Notes: generated by a model not told the origin, from the sequence alone. A DNA stretch of 64,000 bases from DASVWZ01 sp963708575 (GCA_963708575.1 CAVPTB010000007.1:992001-1056000); one strand, 5' to 3'; positions 43,967-53,490 are shown, numbered from the stretch's first letter. Numbers and translations: made by a program.

Positions 43967-45403
43967 TCAGGAGCTTGCCTCGGCATAGCCAAATATCGCT
44001 TTGAGCTCAAGAAACTCTTCCAGCCCGGCCTGGCCCCATTCGCGGCCATTCCCGGATTGCTTATAACCTCCAAAGCAGGCAGCAAAGTCTACTCTGGCAC
44101 CATTGACGTGTACGTTGCCCGACCGGATGCGCCTGCCGACGGATCGGGCACGTTCAACGTTCCCCGAGGTCACGAAGGCCGCCAATCCATATGGGGTATC
44201 GTTTGCGATCCGCACTGCGTCGTCCTCGTCTTCATAAGGAATGATGCATAGCACCGGGCCAAAAATCTCTTCGCGGGCGATCGTCATGTCATTCCTGACG
44301 TTGGCGAAAATGGTGGGTTTGACGAAGTGGCCTTTGACCATGCCTTCCGGACGCTCAAGTCCACCAGCAATCAGCGTTGCCCCTTCCGCGATTCCGGCCT
44401 TGATCAGGTTCTGAACTTTTTCGAATTGGGCCTTGCTTACGAGAGGACCGAGATGTGTTCCCTCGGCTTCGGGATCGCCGACCGTAGTATTGTCCGCCGT
44501 CTGCTTGGCGATGGCGCTGGTATGAGCCGATTTTGCACGCGGCACGAGCAATCGCGTGGGCGCGTTGCAAGACTGACCTGAGTTTCGAAAGCAGGCCTGC
44601 ACACAATCCTTTACGGCTTCCTCTAAGTTGGCGTCGTCTAAAACAACGTAGGGAGATTTCCCGCCCAATTCTTGCGTGACCCTTTTTACGGTGGGTGCGG
44701 CGGCCACTGCCACGGCAGCGCCAGCGCGCGTAGATCCGGTGAACGATACCATCGCAACTCCTGGGTGAGATGCGATGGCAGAGCCAACCGTCGGACCGTC
44801 GCCGTTCACGAGGTTGAAAACCCCATGCGGCAATCCGGCGTCATGAAGAACCTGACTGAGCAAATAAGCCGAGAGAGGCGCGATCTCGCTGGGCTTCAGT
44901 ACCATAGTGCAGCCCGCGGCCAGCGCCGGAGCTACCTTGCAGGCAATCTGATTCATCGGCCAGTTCCACGGCGTGATCAGGCCACATACACCGACTGGTT
45001 CCTTGCGCATCAGGGTTGAGCCTCGAAGCTCCTCGAAGCGAAAGCTTCCAAGGACGCGCACCATTTCTGAAAAGTGTGCCAAGCCAGCCTTTGCCTGGGC
45101 TCCGCGGGCTAAAGATCGGGGAGCGCCCATCTCACTCGAAATGGTGTCTCCGATTTCTTCGAGGCGTGATTCATAGATTTCGACGATTCGCTTCAGGTAT
45201 GCGAGGCGCTGTTCAACACTGGTCTGCGAGAACGTCTCAAAGGCTTTGCTGGCCGCTGCGACCGCCCGGTCGACATCGGCCGCGCTTCCGAGAGAGATGG
45301 TAGCAATAGACTCTTCATTAGCCGGATTGATTACGGGAAAATCCCGTGCATGGAGCGGGCTCACCCACTCACCATCGATGTAGAATTGGCGGCAATCCTT
45401 CAT
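43967..45403 (-). CDS. NAD(P)-dependent aldehyde dehydrogenase
   Basis: A 478-aa member of the ALDH superfamily, oxidising an aldehyde to the acid. The catalytic Cys is C279 in GQSCNAP and the general base is E245 in QELGGKS; the oxyanion Asn region TPWNWP, the cofactor lysine in LKPSE and the ending FGGYKQSGNGREWG are standard. The substrate is not readable. It sits upstream of the carrier-thioesterase/aminotransferase/TPP genes on the same strand, and an aldehyde from the TPP enzyme would be a fitting substrate. Confidence 0.9.
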   Translation of the reverse strand: MKDCRQFYIDGEWVSPLHARDFPVINPANEESIATISLGSAADVDRAVAAASKAFETFSQTSVEQRLAYLKRIVEIYESRLEEIGDTISSEMGAPRSLARGAQAKAGLAHFSEMVRVLGSFRFEELRGSTLMRKEPVGVCGLITPWNWPMNQIACKVAPALAAGCTMVLKPSEIAPLSAYLLSQVLHDAGLPHGVFNLVNGDGPTVGSAIASHPGVAMVSFTGSTRAGAAVAVAAAPTVKRVTQELGGKSPYVVLDDANLEEAVKDCVQACFRNSGQSCNAPTRLLVPRAKSAHTSAIAKQTADNTTVGDPEAEGTHLGPLVSKAQFEKVQNLIKAGIAEGATLIAGGLERPEGMVKGHFVKPTIFANVRNDMTIAREEIFGPVLCIIPYEDEDDAVRIANDTPYGLAAFVTSGNVERARSVGRRIRSGNVHVNGARVDFAACFGGYKQSGNGREWGQAGLEEFLELKAIFGYAEASS

Positions 45404-45413
45404 AGCTTTTCGT

Positions 45414-46613
45414 TCAGTGATCAGAATGATTCGACAGTGTGGCCACTGGCTCGCTTCCTTTTTGATCCGCTAACAATGCGAGAACAGCGTAAGCTGTGGC
45501 CGCATCGCTCATAAAGCGGCCAGTATCTGAAGATATGTGGTGGCGTTTGTTGACGGAGGTAGCTGGCCAGGAGCCGTCGGTCGAATTCTGATGGGTCAAC
45601 AGCCAGGCGCGCCCACGCTGTAGTTGGGCATTGTCGCCGGGTACTCCCGCCTGTTGCAGAACCAGAGTGATCAGGCCTGTAGCCACACCGTCGCTTTTCC
45701 CGTCTAGAGGCGTGCCGTCTTCCCTGAGCCATAGGTTAACAATAGAACGGACGTGCCAACCATTCCACCTCCATACGATGGATGCGAGCCTCCATCCTCC
45801 GTCCGATTGCTGCTTCCCGAGGGCTTCCCGGATGATCGCCTTCTGCTGCTCTGGCGACAGCAATCCCGGCCATTTTGTCGACGTCCAGAGCAGGAAAATG
45901 CGGTTGATGGTCGACTGAGCTGGTTCCTCGCGTATCAGGTATTCGCGTAACAAATTTAGATTGTCTTGAATTTCGGGAGTTGCAGCGTAGTTTCCCGGAG
46001 CATCGGCAACCGCCATCGCAGCCAGCGACGCGCCATAATAAACCGAGTCGCGCGCTTCCCATGGTTCCTGGTCAAACTGAAGCCAGGACCACGCGCCCTT
46101 GAGATCACCCGCTTTTTGCTGCTCGGCCCACATGTTGTCGAAAGCGGCGCGAGTCTCGGGACTCAGTTGCCTTGTCTCGGCGTCGCGGTTAGACAAGATG
46201 AAGGCATTAAGCACCGCTTCAGTACCGCGAGACTCGGAGGTCTTGTATTCCTCCCCTTTGTCGCTGTAATAAGGACCGTCTTCCTTCCAGAGGCGCACAC
46301 GCTTTGTCACGTTCTCGACGAGTGCCTGTTCTTGGGCGGATGGTTTGGGGTCACCAAACGTCTTACGAAGGACTGGCCGCGCGAGAGCATAAGGCAGAGC
46401 AGTGTGACACGATACGCAGAACGTACCGTGGTCGCGGGTGGCTCCAGTCCACGTCATCCACCAGGTTTCCCGTTGATCGAGATACGAGGCGGCGAGTTTC
46501 GGATTCCAAGTAGCCGCAACGTCCGGGGCTTTCGAACGCGTGCAAGCCGTGGTTAGCACTGCCAGCAAGCAGGCAAAAAGCAGGGAGACGTTATTTGGGT
46601 TCGGCTTCAACAA
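45414..46613 (-). CDS. Lipoprotein with one CxxCH haem motif and an alpha/alpha-toroid (squalene-cyclase-like) domain
   Basis: A ~399-aa exported protein. A signal sequence ends in a lipobox-like LTTAC, a single cytochrome c-type CVSCH follows near the start of the mature part, and the C-terminal half carries QSDGGW and STDGSW repeats like those of prenyltransferase/squalene-hopene cyclase toroids. The DxDD cyclase motif is not seen, so cyclisation is unlikely. I place the start at TTG 46613 because AAGGA lies five bases upstream; the open frame reaches 46736. It ends 10 bases before the aldehyde dehydrogenase start, so the two may be co-transcribed. Confidence 0.68.
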   Translation of the reverse strand: MLKPNPNNVSLLFACLLAVLTTACTRSKAPDVAATWNPKLAASYLDQRETWWMTWTGATRDHGTFCVSCHTALPYALARPVLRKTFGDPKPSAQEQALVENVTKRVRLWKEDGPYYSDKGEEYKTSESRGTEAVLNAFILSNRDAETRQLSPETRAAFDNMWAEQQKAGDLKGAWSWLQFDQEPWEARDSVYYGASLAAMAVADAPGNYAATPEIQDNLNLLREYLIREEPAQSTINRIFLLWTSTKWPGLLSPEQQKAIIREALGKQQSDGGWRLASIVWRWNGWHVRSIVNLWLREDGTPLDGKSDGVATGLITLVLQQAGVPGDNAQLQRGRAWLLTHQNSTDGSWPATSVNKRHHISSDTGRFMSDAATAYAVLALLADQKGSEPVATLSNHSDH

Positions 46614-46754
46614 GTCGTCCTTGTTAGATTTTCGGGGGGAGCACAGCTTTACAGAGCTTGGGAGAAGGGCATTCCTAGGGATGGGGCCGCAAAACTCCCG
46701 TAGGTTCAATATCTCACAGGATTGGGGTCCATACAATGGCGCATACAGGTCGGT

Positions 46755-47663
46755 TCAGTGCGTGCAGTTCGGACGCTTTCGCACGGCTCGAAACACGATA
46801 GACAACACCCGTTGTGCGCCTTGACGCATCACCAAGAGCAGCCAGGCGAATCTGCCGATCCTGGGGTCGGCTGAGATCTTCCACATGGACTGGATCATTT
46901 CCAGGCGCTCCCGATGGGTGACTCGGATGTCTACTCCCTTCGCTGCAATTACATCGTAGGCGCTCAGTTCCAGGTAAGCGGTCTTAATGTCTTTGACCAC
47001 ACAACCCAGGAACGACAGGGGAATGGCGTGAACCACGATGGCATCTTCCACGAACACGGGTAGCAAGCGGCGTTCGATCAGGCTAGCGAGCAAGAGAGTA
47101 TCTTCGGCGCGCAGAGCGCTGGGATCGAACAAATCTACTCCGAGGGTGATTCCACTACGGCGTATGGCGAATCCGGCTGTATTCAGGTAGCGGATACGGC
47201 CATCGGGCCGGAGCATCTTTCGCTGTAACGTGATCAGGCGAAGTTCCTCCGCTCTGCCTACCCAGCGAGAGCAATCTCCCACGAGATGAAGTTGAAAATA
47301 ATGCTCGCCGGGAAAAGTTGACATTGTCGCATCCAGCTTGGAGAGACAATCTGGCCGGGCCTTGCAGTCGGCATCCATGAAAAGCAAAGTGGAGCCATGG
47401 GAAGCTCCGACTCCGTGATTTCTGGCGGCGGCGATCCCTGCGTGAGTTTCTGTCAGAACTTGGAGAGGGTACCAGCCAGCCCAATTACGAATGTGACTTG
47501 GAGCGGATTGGTGGCTGCCATCGTCGACAACAATCACCTCAAAGGTGGGGGAGTTTGTCTGCGCAGACAGGGATCGTAGACAACGATCAAGCGGCTCCCA
47601 GTCGTTGTAGACCGCAATCACGATACTGAATGCTGGACCAGCATCTGGACTGGGCTTTGCCAT
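46755..47663 (-). CDS. Family 2 glycosyltransferase
   Basis: A 302-aa GT2: FSIVIAVYNDWEPLDRCL, the VVDDGSHQS motif, GIAAARNHGV and the metal site LLFMDADCKARP are clear. The C-terminal part (RMVITH-free, basic, RVLSIVFRAVRKR) may lie along the membrane. It is the only glycosyltransferase on the minus strand here, at the head of the lipoprotein/ALDH group, with 141 bases between it and the next gene. Confidence 0.85.
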   Translation of the reverse strand: MAKPSPDAGPAFSIVIAVYNDWEPLDRCLRSLSAQTNSPTFEVIVVDDGSHQSAPSHIRNWAGWYPLQVLTETHAGIAAARNHGVGASHGSTLLFMDADCKARPDCLSKLDATMSTFPGEHYFQLHLVGDCSRWVGRAEELRLITLQRKMLRPDGRIRYLNTAGFAIRRSGITLGVDLFDPSALRAEDTLLLASLIERRLLPVFVEDAIVVHAIPLSFLGCVVKDIKTAYLELSAYDVIAAKGVDIRVTHRERLEMIQSMWKISADPRIGRFAWLLLVMRQGAQRVLSIVFRAVRKRPNCTH

Positions 47664-47947
47664 TCGGTTTAGGCGTTCAGGGTTACGGAACTACGGATTG
47701 TACACTCGTGGGGAGTTGGTTTTGCGGGACATTCAACACGGTGACCAAGAAGGACAAACCTCTGGGGAAGCGTCTTCCCGCAAGATGGGCGCCTATTTCC
47801 CGGTAAGCTGATTGCGGTTACTGCGCAAATCAATGCATTCTTGACAATCCCCCTTCTGCATAGCACACTTCGGACACTCTGGTAATGCCAGCGGGGCCAC
47901 CTGCCGTTTGGATCCGCATCTCACCTTCGCAAAGGAATCGTCTTGTC

Positions 47948-49159
47948 ATGGGAACCGACTTGTCTTTAGTGGCCAAGAGCCTGCAGAGAAGTGCAAACTT
48001 CCTCGTCTTAGTGGCGCTTCTCCAATTCCAGAGCTATGCCCAAACTTTTAATGTGATTCATGCATTCACCGGTGGAAGTGACGGCGGGACGCCGCTTTCA
48101 GGATTCACCAGCGATGCCGCGGGCAATATGTATGGAACGACCAGTACCGGCGGGAGTGCGGGTGGCGGAACCATATTCAAGCTGAACAAGAACTTTCAGA
48201 AGACCGTGCTGCACAATTTCGCGGGCGGAACCGATGGCGCGACACCCGAAGCTAGTCCACTTCTGGGCGCGAACGGTAATCTTTACGGCACCACTCTTGC
48301 GGGAGGAGCGTCCGGAGCCGGGACGGTATACAGGGTAGGACACGGTGGCAAAGAAACCATCTTGTATAGCTTTGCCGGCGGAACTGACGGATCTGCGCCT
48401 ATCGCGGGATTGACCATGGATGCGGCGGGAAATCTTTACGGCACCAGCACGACCGGTGGAGCGAATGGTACAGGCACGGTCTTTAAGTTGGCTGTGCCCG
48501 CGAAGAAAGGCGGCAAGTGGAAAGAGACAATACTCTACAGCTTCGGACCAGGCCCGGATGGAGCCGCTCCGATTGCAGGAGTGACGCTCGATTCAAAGGG
48601 CCGGCTTTACGGTACTACTTCTGCCGGTGGTAGCGCAGGGTACGGTACGGTTTACAGGTTGGCTAATTCAAAAACTGGGTGGAAAGAAACCATCCTGCAC
48701 AATTTCCTGCTGCAAAGCGATGGAGGAACTCCGTACTCCGGGTTGATTTTCGACAAGGCAGGAAATCTCTATGGAGCTGCGACCCAAGGCGGTGATGGCT
48801 CAGGAGGCGGCGGCACGGTTTTCCAGTTGACCCAGTCAAAGGGCAATTGGACCTTCGCCGTTCTTTACGGTCTGGCAGGCTGGGATATCTCGGGGCCGTT
48901 CCGCAACCTTCTTCTCGACAAGTCCGGCAATATATTCGGTACAACCCATTGCGATGGTACCAATAGCGACGGCACGGTATTTGAGTTGACGCCTTCGAAT
49001 GGTACTTGGACTTATACGGAGCTCTACCTCTTCACCGGAGGGAACGACGGGCTGTATCTGTTCAGCAATTTGGCTTTCGATGCGCATGGAAATCTGTATG
49101 GAACAGCCAGCGAGGGCGGTGCCGGAAGTCAGGGAGTGATCTTCCAGGTCCAACCATAA
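47948..49159 (+). CDS. Secreted GloVer-type tandem-repeat protein
   Basis: A ~403-aa protein with a signal peptide (ANFLVLVALLQFQSYAQ) and about eight repeats of the form G.LYGTT..GG..G.GTVF+L........LY.F.GG.DG..P..GL. This is the GloVer repeat found in large families in Acidobacteria, thought to form a beta propeller on the surface. No enzymatic residue or sorting tail was seen at the C-terminus (GVIFQVQP). The start is ATG 47948; the frame is open back to 47885. A TTGACA at 47841 may belong to its promoter. Confidence 0.82.
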   Translation: MGTDLSLVAKSLQRSANFLVLVALLQFQSYAQTFNVIHAFTGGSDGGTPLSGFTSDAAGNMYGTTSTGGSAGGGTIFKLNKNFQKTVLHNFAGGTDGATPEASPLLGANGNLYGTTLAGGASGAGTVYRVGHGGKETILYSFAGGTDGSAPIAGLTMDAAGNLYGTSTTGGANGTGTVFKLAVPAKKGGKWKETILYSFGPGPDGAAPIAGVTLDSKGRLYGTTSAGGSAGYGTVYRLANSKTGWKETILHNFLLQSDGGTPYSGLIFDKAGNLYGAATQGGDGSGGGGTVFQLTQSKGNWTFAVLYGLAGWDISGPFRNLLLDKSGNIFGTTHCDGTNSDGTVFELTPSNGTWTYTELYLFTGGNDGLYLFSNLAFDAHGNLYGTASEGGAGSQGVIFQVQP

Positions 49160-49283
49160 TTTCTGGTTCGAACAAAGGATAGAGAGAACCACCGCAGTCG
49201 ATGGGCGTTACCCTTTCCTCAGCGCCCAGCAAGATGAATCTGTAATCGATTGAAAAGAGAGGCCATCTCTGTGTACGTCGGAA

Positions 49284-49299
49284 TGTGATCCAAATCACA
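49284..49299. promoter_or_regulatory. CRP-family operator palindrome upstream of module B
   Basis: TGTGA-TCCAAA-TCACA is a perfect CRP-type site 99 bases before the FemAB-like start at 49398. A second, 10-bp palindrome GTTGTACAAC follows at 49334-49343. The distance fits an activator site; binding is inferred. Confidence 0.55.
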
Positions 49300-49397
49300 G
49301 GCCGGTCGGCCATCTTCCCTGTAGGCTCGTAGTGTTGTACAACTCGTTCTTCGAGCCCTTCCCCAAGATTTCCCCTGAATCGAGAATTTGGAGATCT

Positions 49398-50600
49398 ATG
49401 ATTTTCGCGGAAGCGGCTGCGCTCCAGCCATCTTCACAACTCAGAGTCTTTCCAATGGACTTCAAAGCCGATGCGCGCTGGGAGGCATTCGTTAACTCCC
49501 ATCCCGACGCTTTGATCTATCACCATCCAGACTGGCTCAGCGCTCTCGAACGAGAGTACGAGCAAAAGTGTGTTGGTCTCGGGTGTGAGGACGGGAACGG
49601 CGAACTGCGGGCAATATTGCCGCTGTTCTATACTAGAGGACTTCCCCTGAAACTTGTGCGGAACGCCACGGGAAGGCGGTTATCTTCGCTTCCTCGCACG
49701 CCGGTGGCCGGTCCTTTGGCGCTGGACCAAGTGGCAGCTGAAGAAATTATTCGCCATGCCGTTCGCCTTGCCCAGGAGCAGAAAGGCGTCCAACTCGAAA
49801 TCAAAACCTTCATGGAAAGGTTGGACTCGGTAGACGAGATAGCCTGCGTACCATGGAGGCCTACCTATGTCGAGGAACTCCCAACGGCGGTGGAAGGTGA
49901 ACCGTGGCAGCGGTTTTGGGAAGGTGTTCGACTTCCAAGGACCTGCGGCTCCTGTAAAGGCTGCCGCCGTCTACGATTTGGCAATGCCAAGCAACAACAT
50001 CGAGTGAATTGGGCGGTCAATAAAGCGATCAAGCTAGGACTTGAGGTCAGAGCCGCGGACTCGGAGTCTGATCTGTCTCAGTGGTATGGTTTGTATCTGA
50101 AAACGATGCGACACAACGGCATTCCGCCACGGTCCTACAGATTTTTTCTAAGTTTGTGGTCGTCCATGCATGCGGCGGGAAGGCTGCAATTGCTCATTGC
50201 AGAGCAGGATGTGGGCGGGCAAAAAAGAATGGTCGCAGGTTCGATTTTGTTAAATTTTGGGCAGACCGCTTTTTACGCGTTTACCGGCTGTGCGCCAGAG
50301 GATTTCTGTCTTCATCCCCACGACATTATTCAGATCGAGTCGATTCGAGCGGCATGCAAGGCGGGGTTCCGCTGGTATGACTTCGGAGAGGTCGCCGAAG
50401 ATCATGAAGCTCTGGTCCAATTCAAGACAAAATGGGGAAGCGAGCCGAAGCCTTTATTCCGTTATTACTATCCGCCTATTCGCCAGAACGAAACTGGCGG
50501 CGCGTCCACAACGGTGGCGAGGCTGCGGCGCAGAGTCTGGCAAAAGCTCCCGCTGAAGATCACTGAGAAGCTAGGGGATCTGGTCTACGCGCGTCTGTAG
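49398..50600 (+). CDS. FemAB-like / GNAT acyltransferase (module copy B)
   Basis: A 400-aa paralogue of the 18.6 kb gene; shared blocks include DARWEAFVNSHPDALIYHHP, RRLSSLPRTPVAGPLAL, and WYDFGEVAEDHEALVQFKTK. It carries an insertion of ~20 residues with CGSCKGCRR, a Cys-rich loop that the first copy lacks. The start is ATG 49398 with GGAG five bases upstream; the open frame begins at 49332. As in copy A it leads to an FAD oxidoreductase and an ATP-grasp gene, here with no WecB between. Confidence 0.78.
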   Translation: MIFAEAAALQPSSQLRVFPMDFKADARWEAFVNSHPDALIYHHPDWLSALEREYEQKCVGLGCEDGNGELRAILPLFYTRGLPLKLVRNATGRRLSSLPRTPVAGPLALDQVAAEEIIRHAVRLAQEQKGVQLEIKTFMERLDSVDEIACVPWRPTYVEELPTAVEGEPWQRFWEGVRLPRTCGSCKGCRRLRFGNAKQQHRVNWAVNKAIKLGLEVRAADSESDLSQWYGLYLKTMRHNGIPPRSYRFFLSLWSSMHAAGRLQLLIAEQDVGGQKRMVAGSILLNFGQTAFYAFTGCAPEDFCLHPHDIIQIESIRAACKAGFRWYDFGEVAEDHEALVQFKTKWGSEPKPLFRYYYPPIRQNETGGASTTVARLRRRVWQKLPLKITEKLGDLVYARL

Positions 50601-50781
50601 CTGATCGGCCAGCGGAATCTACTCACAGCACTCTCACGGTAACTCTGACCTTGGTAACTTGCCCCATTCATCCTTGCGGCAGATGATGTTTGCGTTGCAT
50701 TTCAGTTTCTTAAGGCTGAGTCCCCCATTGTTTCCCGATGTTTAGGGGAGCGAATCTATTCATCGTCATCGGGAGAATCCC

Positions 50782-52092
50782 ATGGACAAATCCACTCCGG
50801 CGGTTCCGACGGCTGTTGGCCAGCAAGGTCGTTCCGGCTTGGTCGTATCCGAGGTACGACAGAACTTTCGCGGCTCCGTGCGTAGCGGCTCAACGTCGAC
50901 TCATGAAGTTGTTGTAATCGGAGCTGGACCGTATGGACTCAGCGTCGCCGCTCACCTTCAACATGCGGGGGTCGAGCCCTATGTGATTGGGAAAACCATG
51001 GCTTTCTGGAAAGAGAATATGCCAGGAGGCATGCTGCTTCGTTCGAAGAGCGAGGCGTCGAACATCGCTGCTCCGCAAAAACACCTTTCTATCAAAGGCT
51101 TCGAGAAAGCCAGGGGGCGCAAAGCAGCCGATCCGCTACCTATCGAGGATTTCATCGAATACGGGGAGTGGTTCCAGAAGCAGGTCGCTCCCAACCTGGA
51201 CACAAGACATGTTCAGAACGTTGTCCACGATGGAAGCACATTTGAGCTGACTCTCGCGGATGGCGACCGCCTGCAGGCCAAGTCAGTCGTTTTGGCCATG
51301 GGCATCGGATTTTTTTACTATCGCCCAGAGCAATTCCTGGAAATACCGCGAGAACTTGCTCCGCACTCCTCCGACTTGAATGACTTCTCGCAATTCAAGG
51401 GAAAGCGCGTCGCGATCATAGGCAAGGGACAAAGTGCACTCGAATATGCGGCGCTCCTGCACGAAAACGGCGCCGAGGTGAAGATACTGACGCGCGCTGC
51501 GGGCCTGGCATTTCGTCCATTCGCCTGGCGCAAGAATCTGTTTAGAAAGCTGACTTCCGGTCCGCTTCTGCCACTTTCCTACAAGATCCTTCCGCCTACC
51601 GATCTGGGGGACATCAACACGGCAAGAAAAATGGCGAATCCGGATCTGTTTCGCCGTCAGCCACCGGAGGTACAGGAGAAGCTTCTTAAGGATTGCGCCA
51701 GACCGGTAGGCGCTTACTGGCTGCCTTCGCGATTGGAAGGTATACCCGTCAAGACACAAGTAACGGTGGTGCGCGCGCAAAGAGCGGGAAGCGGCGTGAA
51801 ACTGGAGTTAAGTGATGGCTCCAATGACCAAGTCGATGTTGTCGTGCTTGCGACCGGATACAGAATTGATATCTCCAAATATCAGATCCTTGACAATTCT
51901 CTAAAACAACACATCCAGACAGCGTCGGACGGATATCCCGTGTTGACGACCAGCCTTGAAACATCGGTAAAGGGGCTTTACATGGCGGGGGTTGTCGGTG
52001 AAAAGACTTTGGGCCCAACTCTCAGATTCGTGACCGGAACCTCGAACGCCGGACCGCGCCTGGCGGCAGGCGTCACTGGCAAGCGGCTGTAG
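50782..52092 (+). CDS. FAD-dependent oxidoreductase, N-hydroxylase/FMO-like (module copy B)
   Basis: A 436-aa paralogue of the 21.4 kb gene, with VVVIGAGPYGLSVAAHL, IIGKGQSALEYAALL (second glycine motif GKGQSA) and VLATGYRIDISKY. A ~40-residue N-terminal extension precedes the FAD motif. ATG 50782 follows GGGAGA by five bases. It lies 24 bases before the ATP-grasp gene. The late PxLTTSLETSVKGLYMAG matches the other two paralogues, so the three form one family. Confidence 0.78.
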   Translation: MDKSTPAVPTAVGQQGRSGLVVSEVRQNFRGSVRSGSTSTHEVVVIGAGPYGLSVAAHLQHAGVEPYVIGKTMAFWKENMPGGMLLRSKSEASNIAAPQKHLSIKGFEKARGRKAADPLPIEDFIEYGEWFQKQVAPNLDTRHVQNVVHDGSTFELTLADGDRLQAKSVVLAMGIGFFYYRPEQFLEIPRELAPHSSDLNDFSQFKGKRVAIIGKGQSALEYAALLHENGAEVKILTRAAGLAFRPFAWRKNLFRKLTSGPLLPLSYKILPPTDLGDINTARKMANPDLFRRQPPEVQEKLLKDCARPVGAYWLPSRLEGIPVKTQVTVVRAQRAGSGVKLELSDGSNDQVDVVVLATGYRIDISKYQILDNSLKQHIQTASDGYPVLTTSLETSVKGLYMAGVVGEKTLGPTLRFVTGTSNAGPRLAAGVTGKRL

Positions 52093-52116
52093 CTCACGAC
52101 TCGCAGGCAAAGAGAA

Positions 52117-53490
52117 ATGGACACCATGGCTCAACCGATCCAGCCGTCACTTGAAAATCACCGCCCGGGAGCGATTGTTCTGGGCGGAAATTTCGTCGGT
52201 TTGGGAGTTGCGAGAAGTTTGGGAGCGCACGGGATTCCCGTGTGGGTCATCGATGCCGACCGGTCGAAGTCGATCGCGCAGTTTTCCCGATACACGAAGC
52301 GATTCATCGAGACGAAAGAACCGATTACAGAGGTGCTGCTTCGAGAAGGGAAACAGCATCACTTGAACGGTTGGGTTTTGTTTCCGGTAAGCGATGAGTA
52401 CGTCGATATTTTGTCGTCGAATCGAGAATTATTGAGTTCGATGTTCCGGGTCACGACGCCGCCCCCGGAGGTGACAAAATTTGCCTTGGACAAACGGCTG
52501 ACTTACAGCCGGGCAACTGAATTGGGCATCGCGATCCCATGGACGGCGACTGGGAGATCTCTCGCTGATTTGGAATGCAGGACGATCCCTTATCCGGTAA
52601 TCTTAAAGCCGGCCGTCAATCATCATTTTTTTCCCCAAACAAATATCAAAGCGCTGGCGGTTGCCGACTTGTCAGAGTTGCGTCAACGCTTTGCTCAGAT
52701 GTCCAAGTACATTCCAGCCGAGGAGATTCTGGTGCAGGAGCGCATTCCGGGTGGAGGAGAGAATCAGTTCTCGTTTTGCGGAGTGTGCCGGGATGGAGTG
52801 GCGTACGCATCGCTCGTGGCGCGACGAAGAAGGCAATATCCGATCGAGTTTGGCAACGCCAGCACTTTTGTAGAGACCACAGAGCAGCCTGTCGTTGAAG
52901 CGGCGGGGCGCCGGTTCTTTGAAAGCGTCGGGTTCGATGGAATGGCCGAAATCGAATTCAAGTTCGATCCCAGGGATGGGAAATATAAGATCCTCGATTT
53001 CAATCCCAGAACATGGGGCTGGCACACTCTGGGTAAGGCGGCGGGGATGGATTTTGCTTACCTGCTGTGGCGGCAAACGGTTGGGCTTCCGGTTGAGAGC
53101 GTGGATGGCTACTGTGAGGTGGCGTGGATCCGGGAAATCACCGATGCGGTGGCGATCGCGAAGTCGCCACAGCGCGGGGCTGAGATCCAAAGACTGGTGA
53201 AAGCCATGGCTAGTGGCAAACTTACTTCTGGCACATTCAAGATTTCAGATCCGGTGCCGTTTTTCGCGGAATTCGTGCTCTGGATATCCTCAGGATTGTC
53301 CCGGCAAAAGAAGGCTAAAGAGTTTTTGCAGGTTCAGACAGATGGTCAAGTGGATGGCCTGAGGCAGGGTTTAGTCGATCCTTCGCCTTCAGGGGTCGCA
53401 ATCGAGGAAGGGACCTCTGAGACTCATCGTATCGAGATCACGCTGGAGAAGAGTCAAGTCCAGACTCCCGAGAATCGAAAGAAAGTTTAA
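52117..53490 (+). CDS. ATP-grasp carboxylate-amine ligase (module copy B)
   Basis: A 457-aa paralogue of the 22.6 kb gene: IVLGGNFVGLGVARSLGAHG, DKRLTYSRATELGIAIPWT, VILKPAVNHHFF, LVQERIPGGGENQFSF and the metal end EIEFKFDPRDGKYKILDFNPRTWG. It has ~50 extra C-terminal residues, hydrophilic and without known motif. The start is ATG 52117 or the in-frame ATG 52126, which has better spacing from AAAGAGA. Like its paralogue it probably forms an amide on an EPS precursor or on the product of its flavoprotein partner. Confidence 0.8.
   Translation: MDTMAQPIQPSLENHRPGAIVLGGNFVGLGVARSLGAHGIPVWVIDADRSKSIAQFSRYTKRFIETKEPITEVLLREGKQHHLNGWVLFPVSDEYVDILSSNRELLSSMFRVTTPPPEVTKFALDKRLTYSRATELGIAIPWTATGRSLADLECRTIPYPVILKPAVNHHFFPQTNIKALAVADLSELRQRFAQMSKYIPAEEILVQERIPGGGENQFSFCGVCRDGVAYASLVARRRRQYPIEFGNASTFVETTEQPVVEAAGRRFFESVGFDGMAEIEFKFDPRDGKYKILDFNPRTWGWHTLGKAAGMDFAYLLWRQTVGLPVESVDGYCEVAWIREITDAVAIAKSPQRGAEIQRLVKAMASGKLTSGTFKISDPVPFFAEFVLWISSGLSRQKKAKEFLQVQTDGQVDGLRQGLVDPSPSGVAIEEGTSETHRIEITLEKSQVQTPENRKKV

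Noticed and set aside
47841..47869. TTGACA -35 hexamer upstream of the GloVer gene
   Set aside because: No matching -10 at 16-18 bases; kept only as a remark, not as a promoter.
48050..49150. Short periodic DNA similarity in the GloVer gene, possible CRISPR-like repeat
   Set aside because: The repeats are coding, diverged and without unique spacers; they reflect protein blades.
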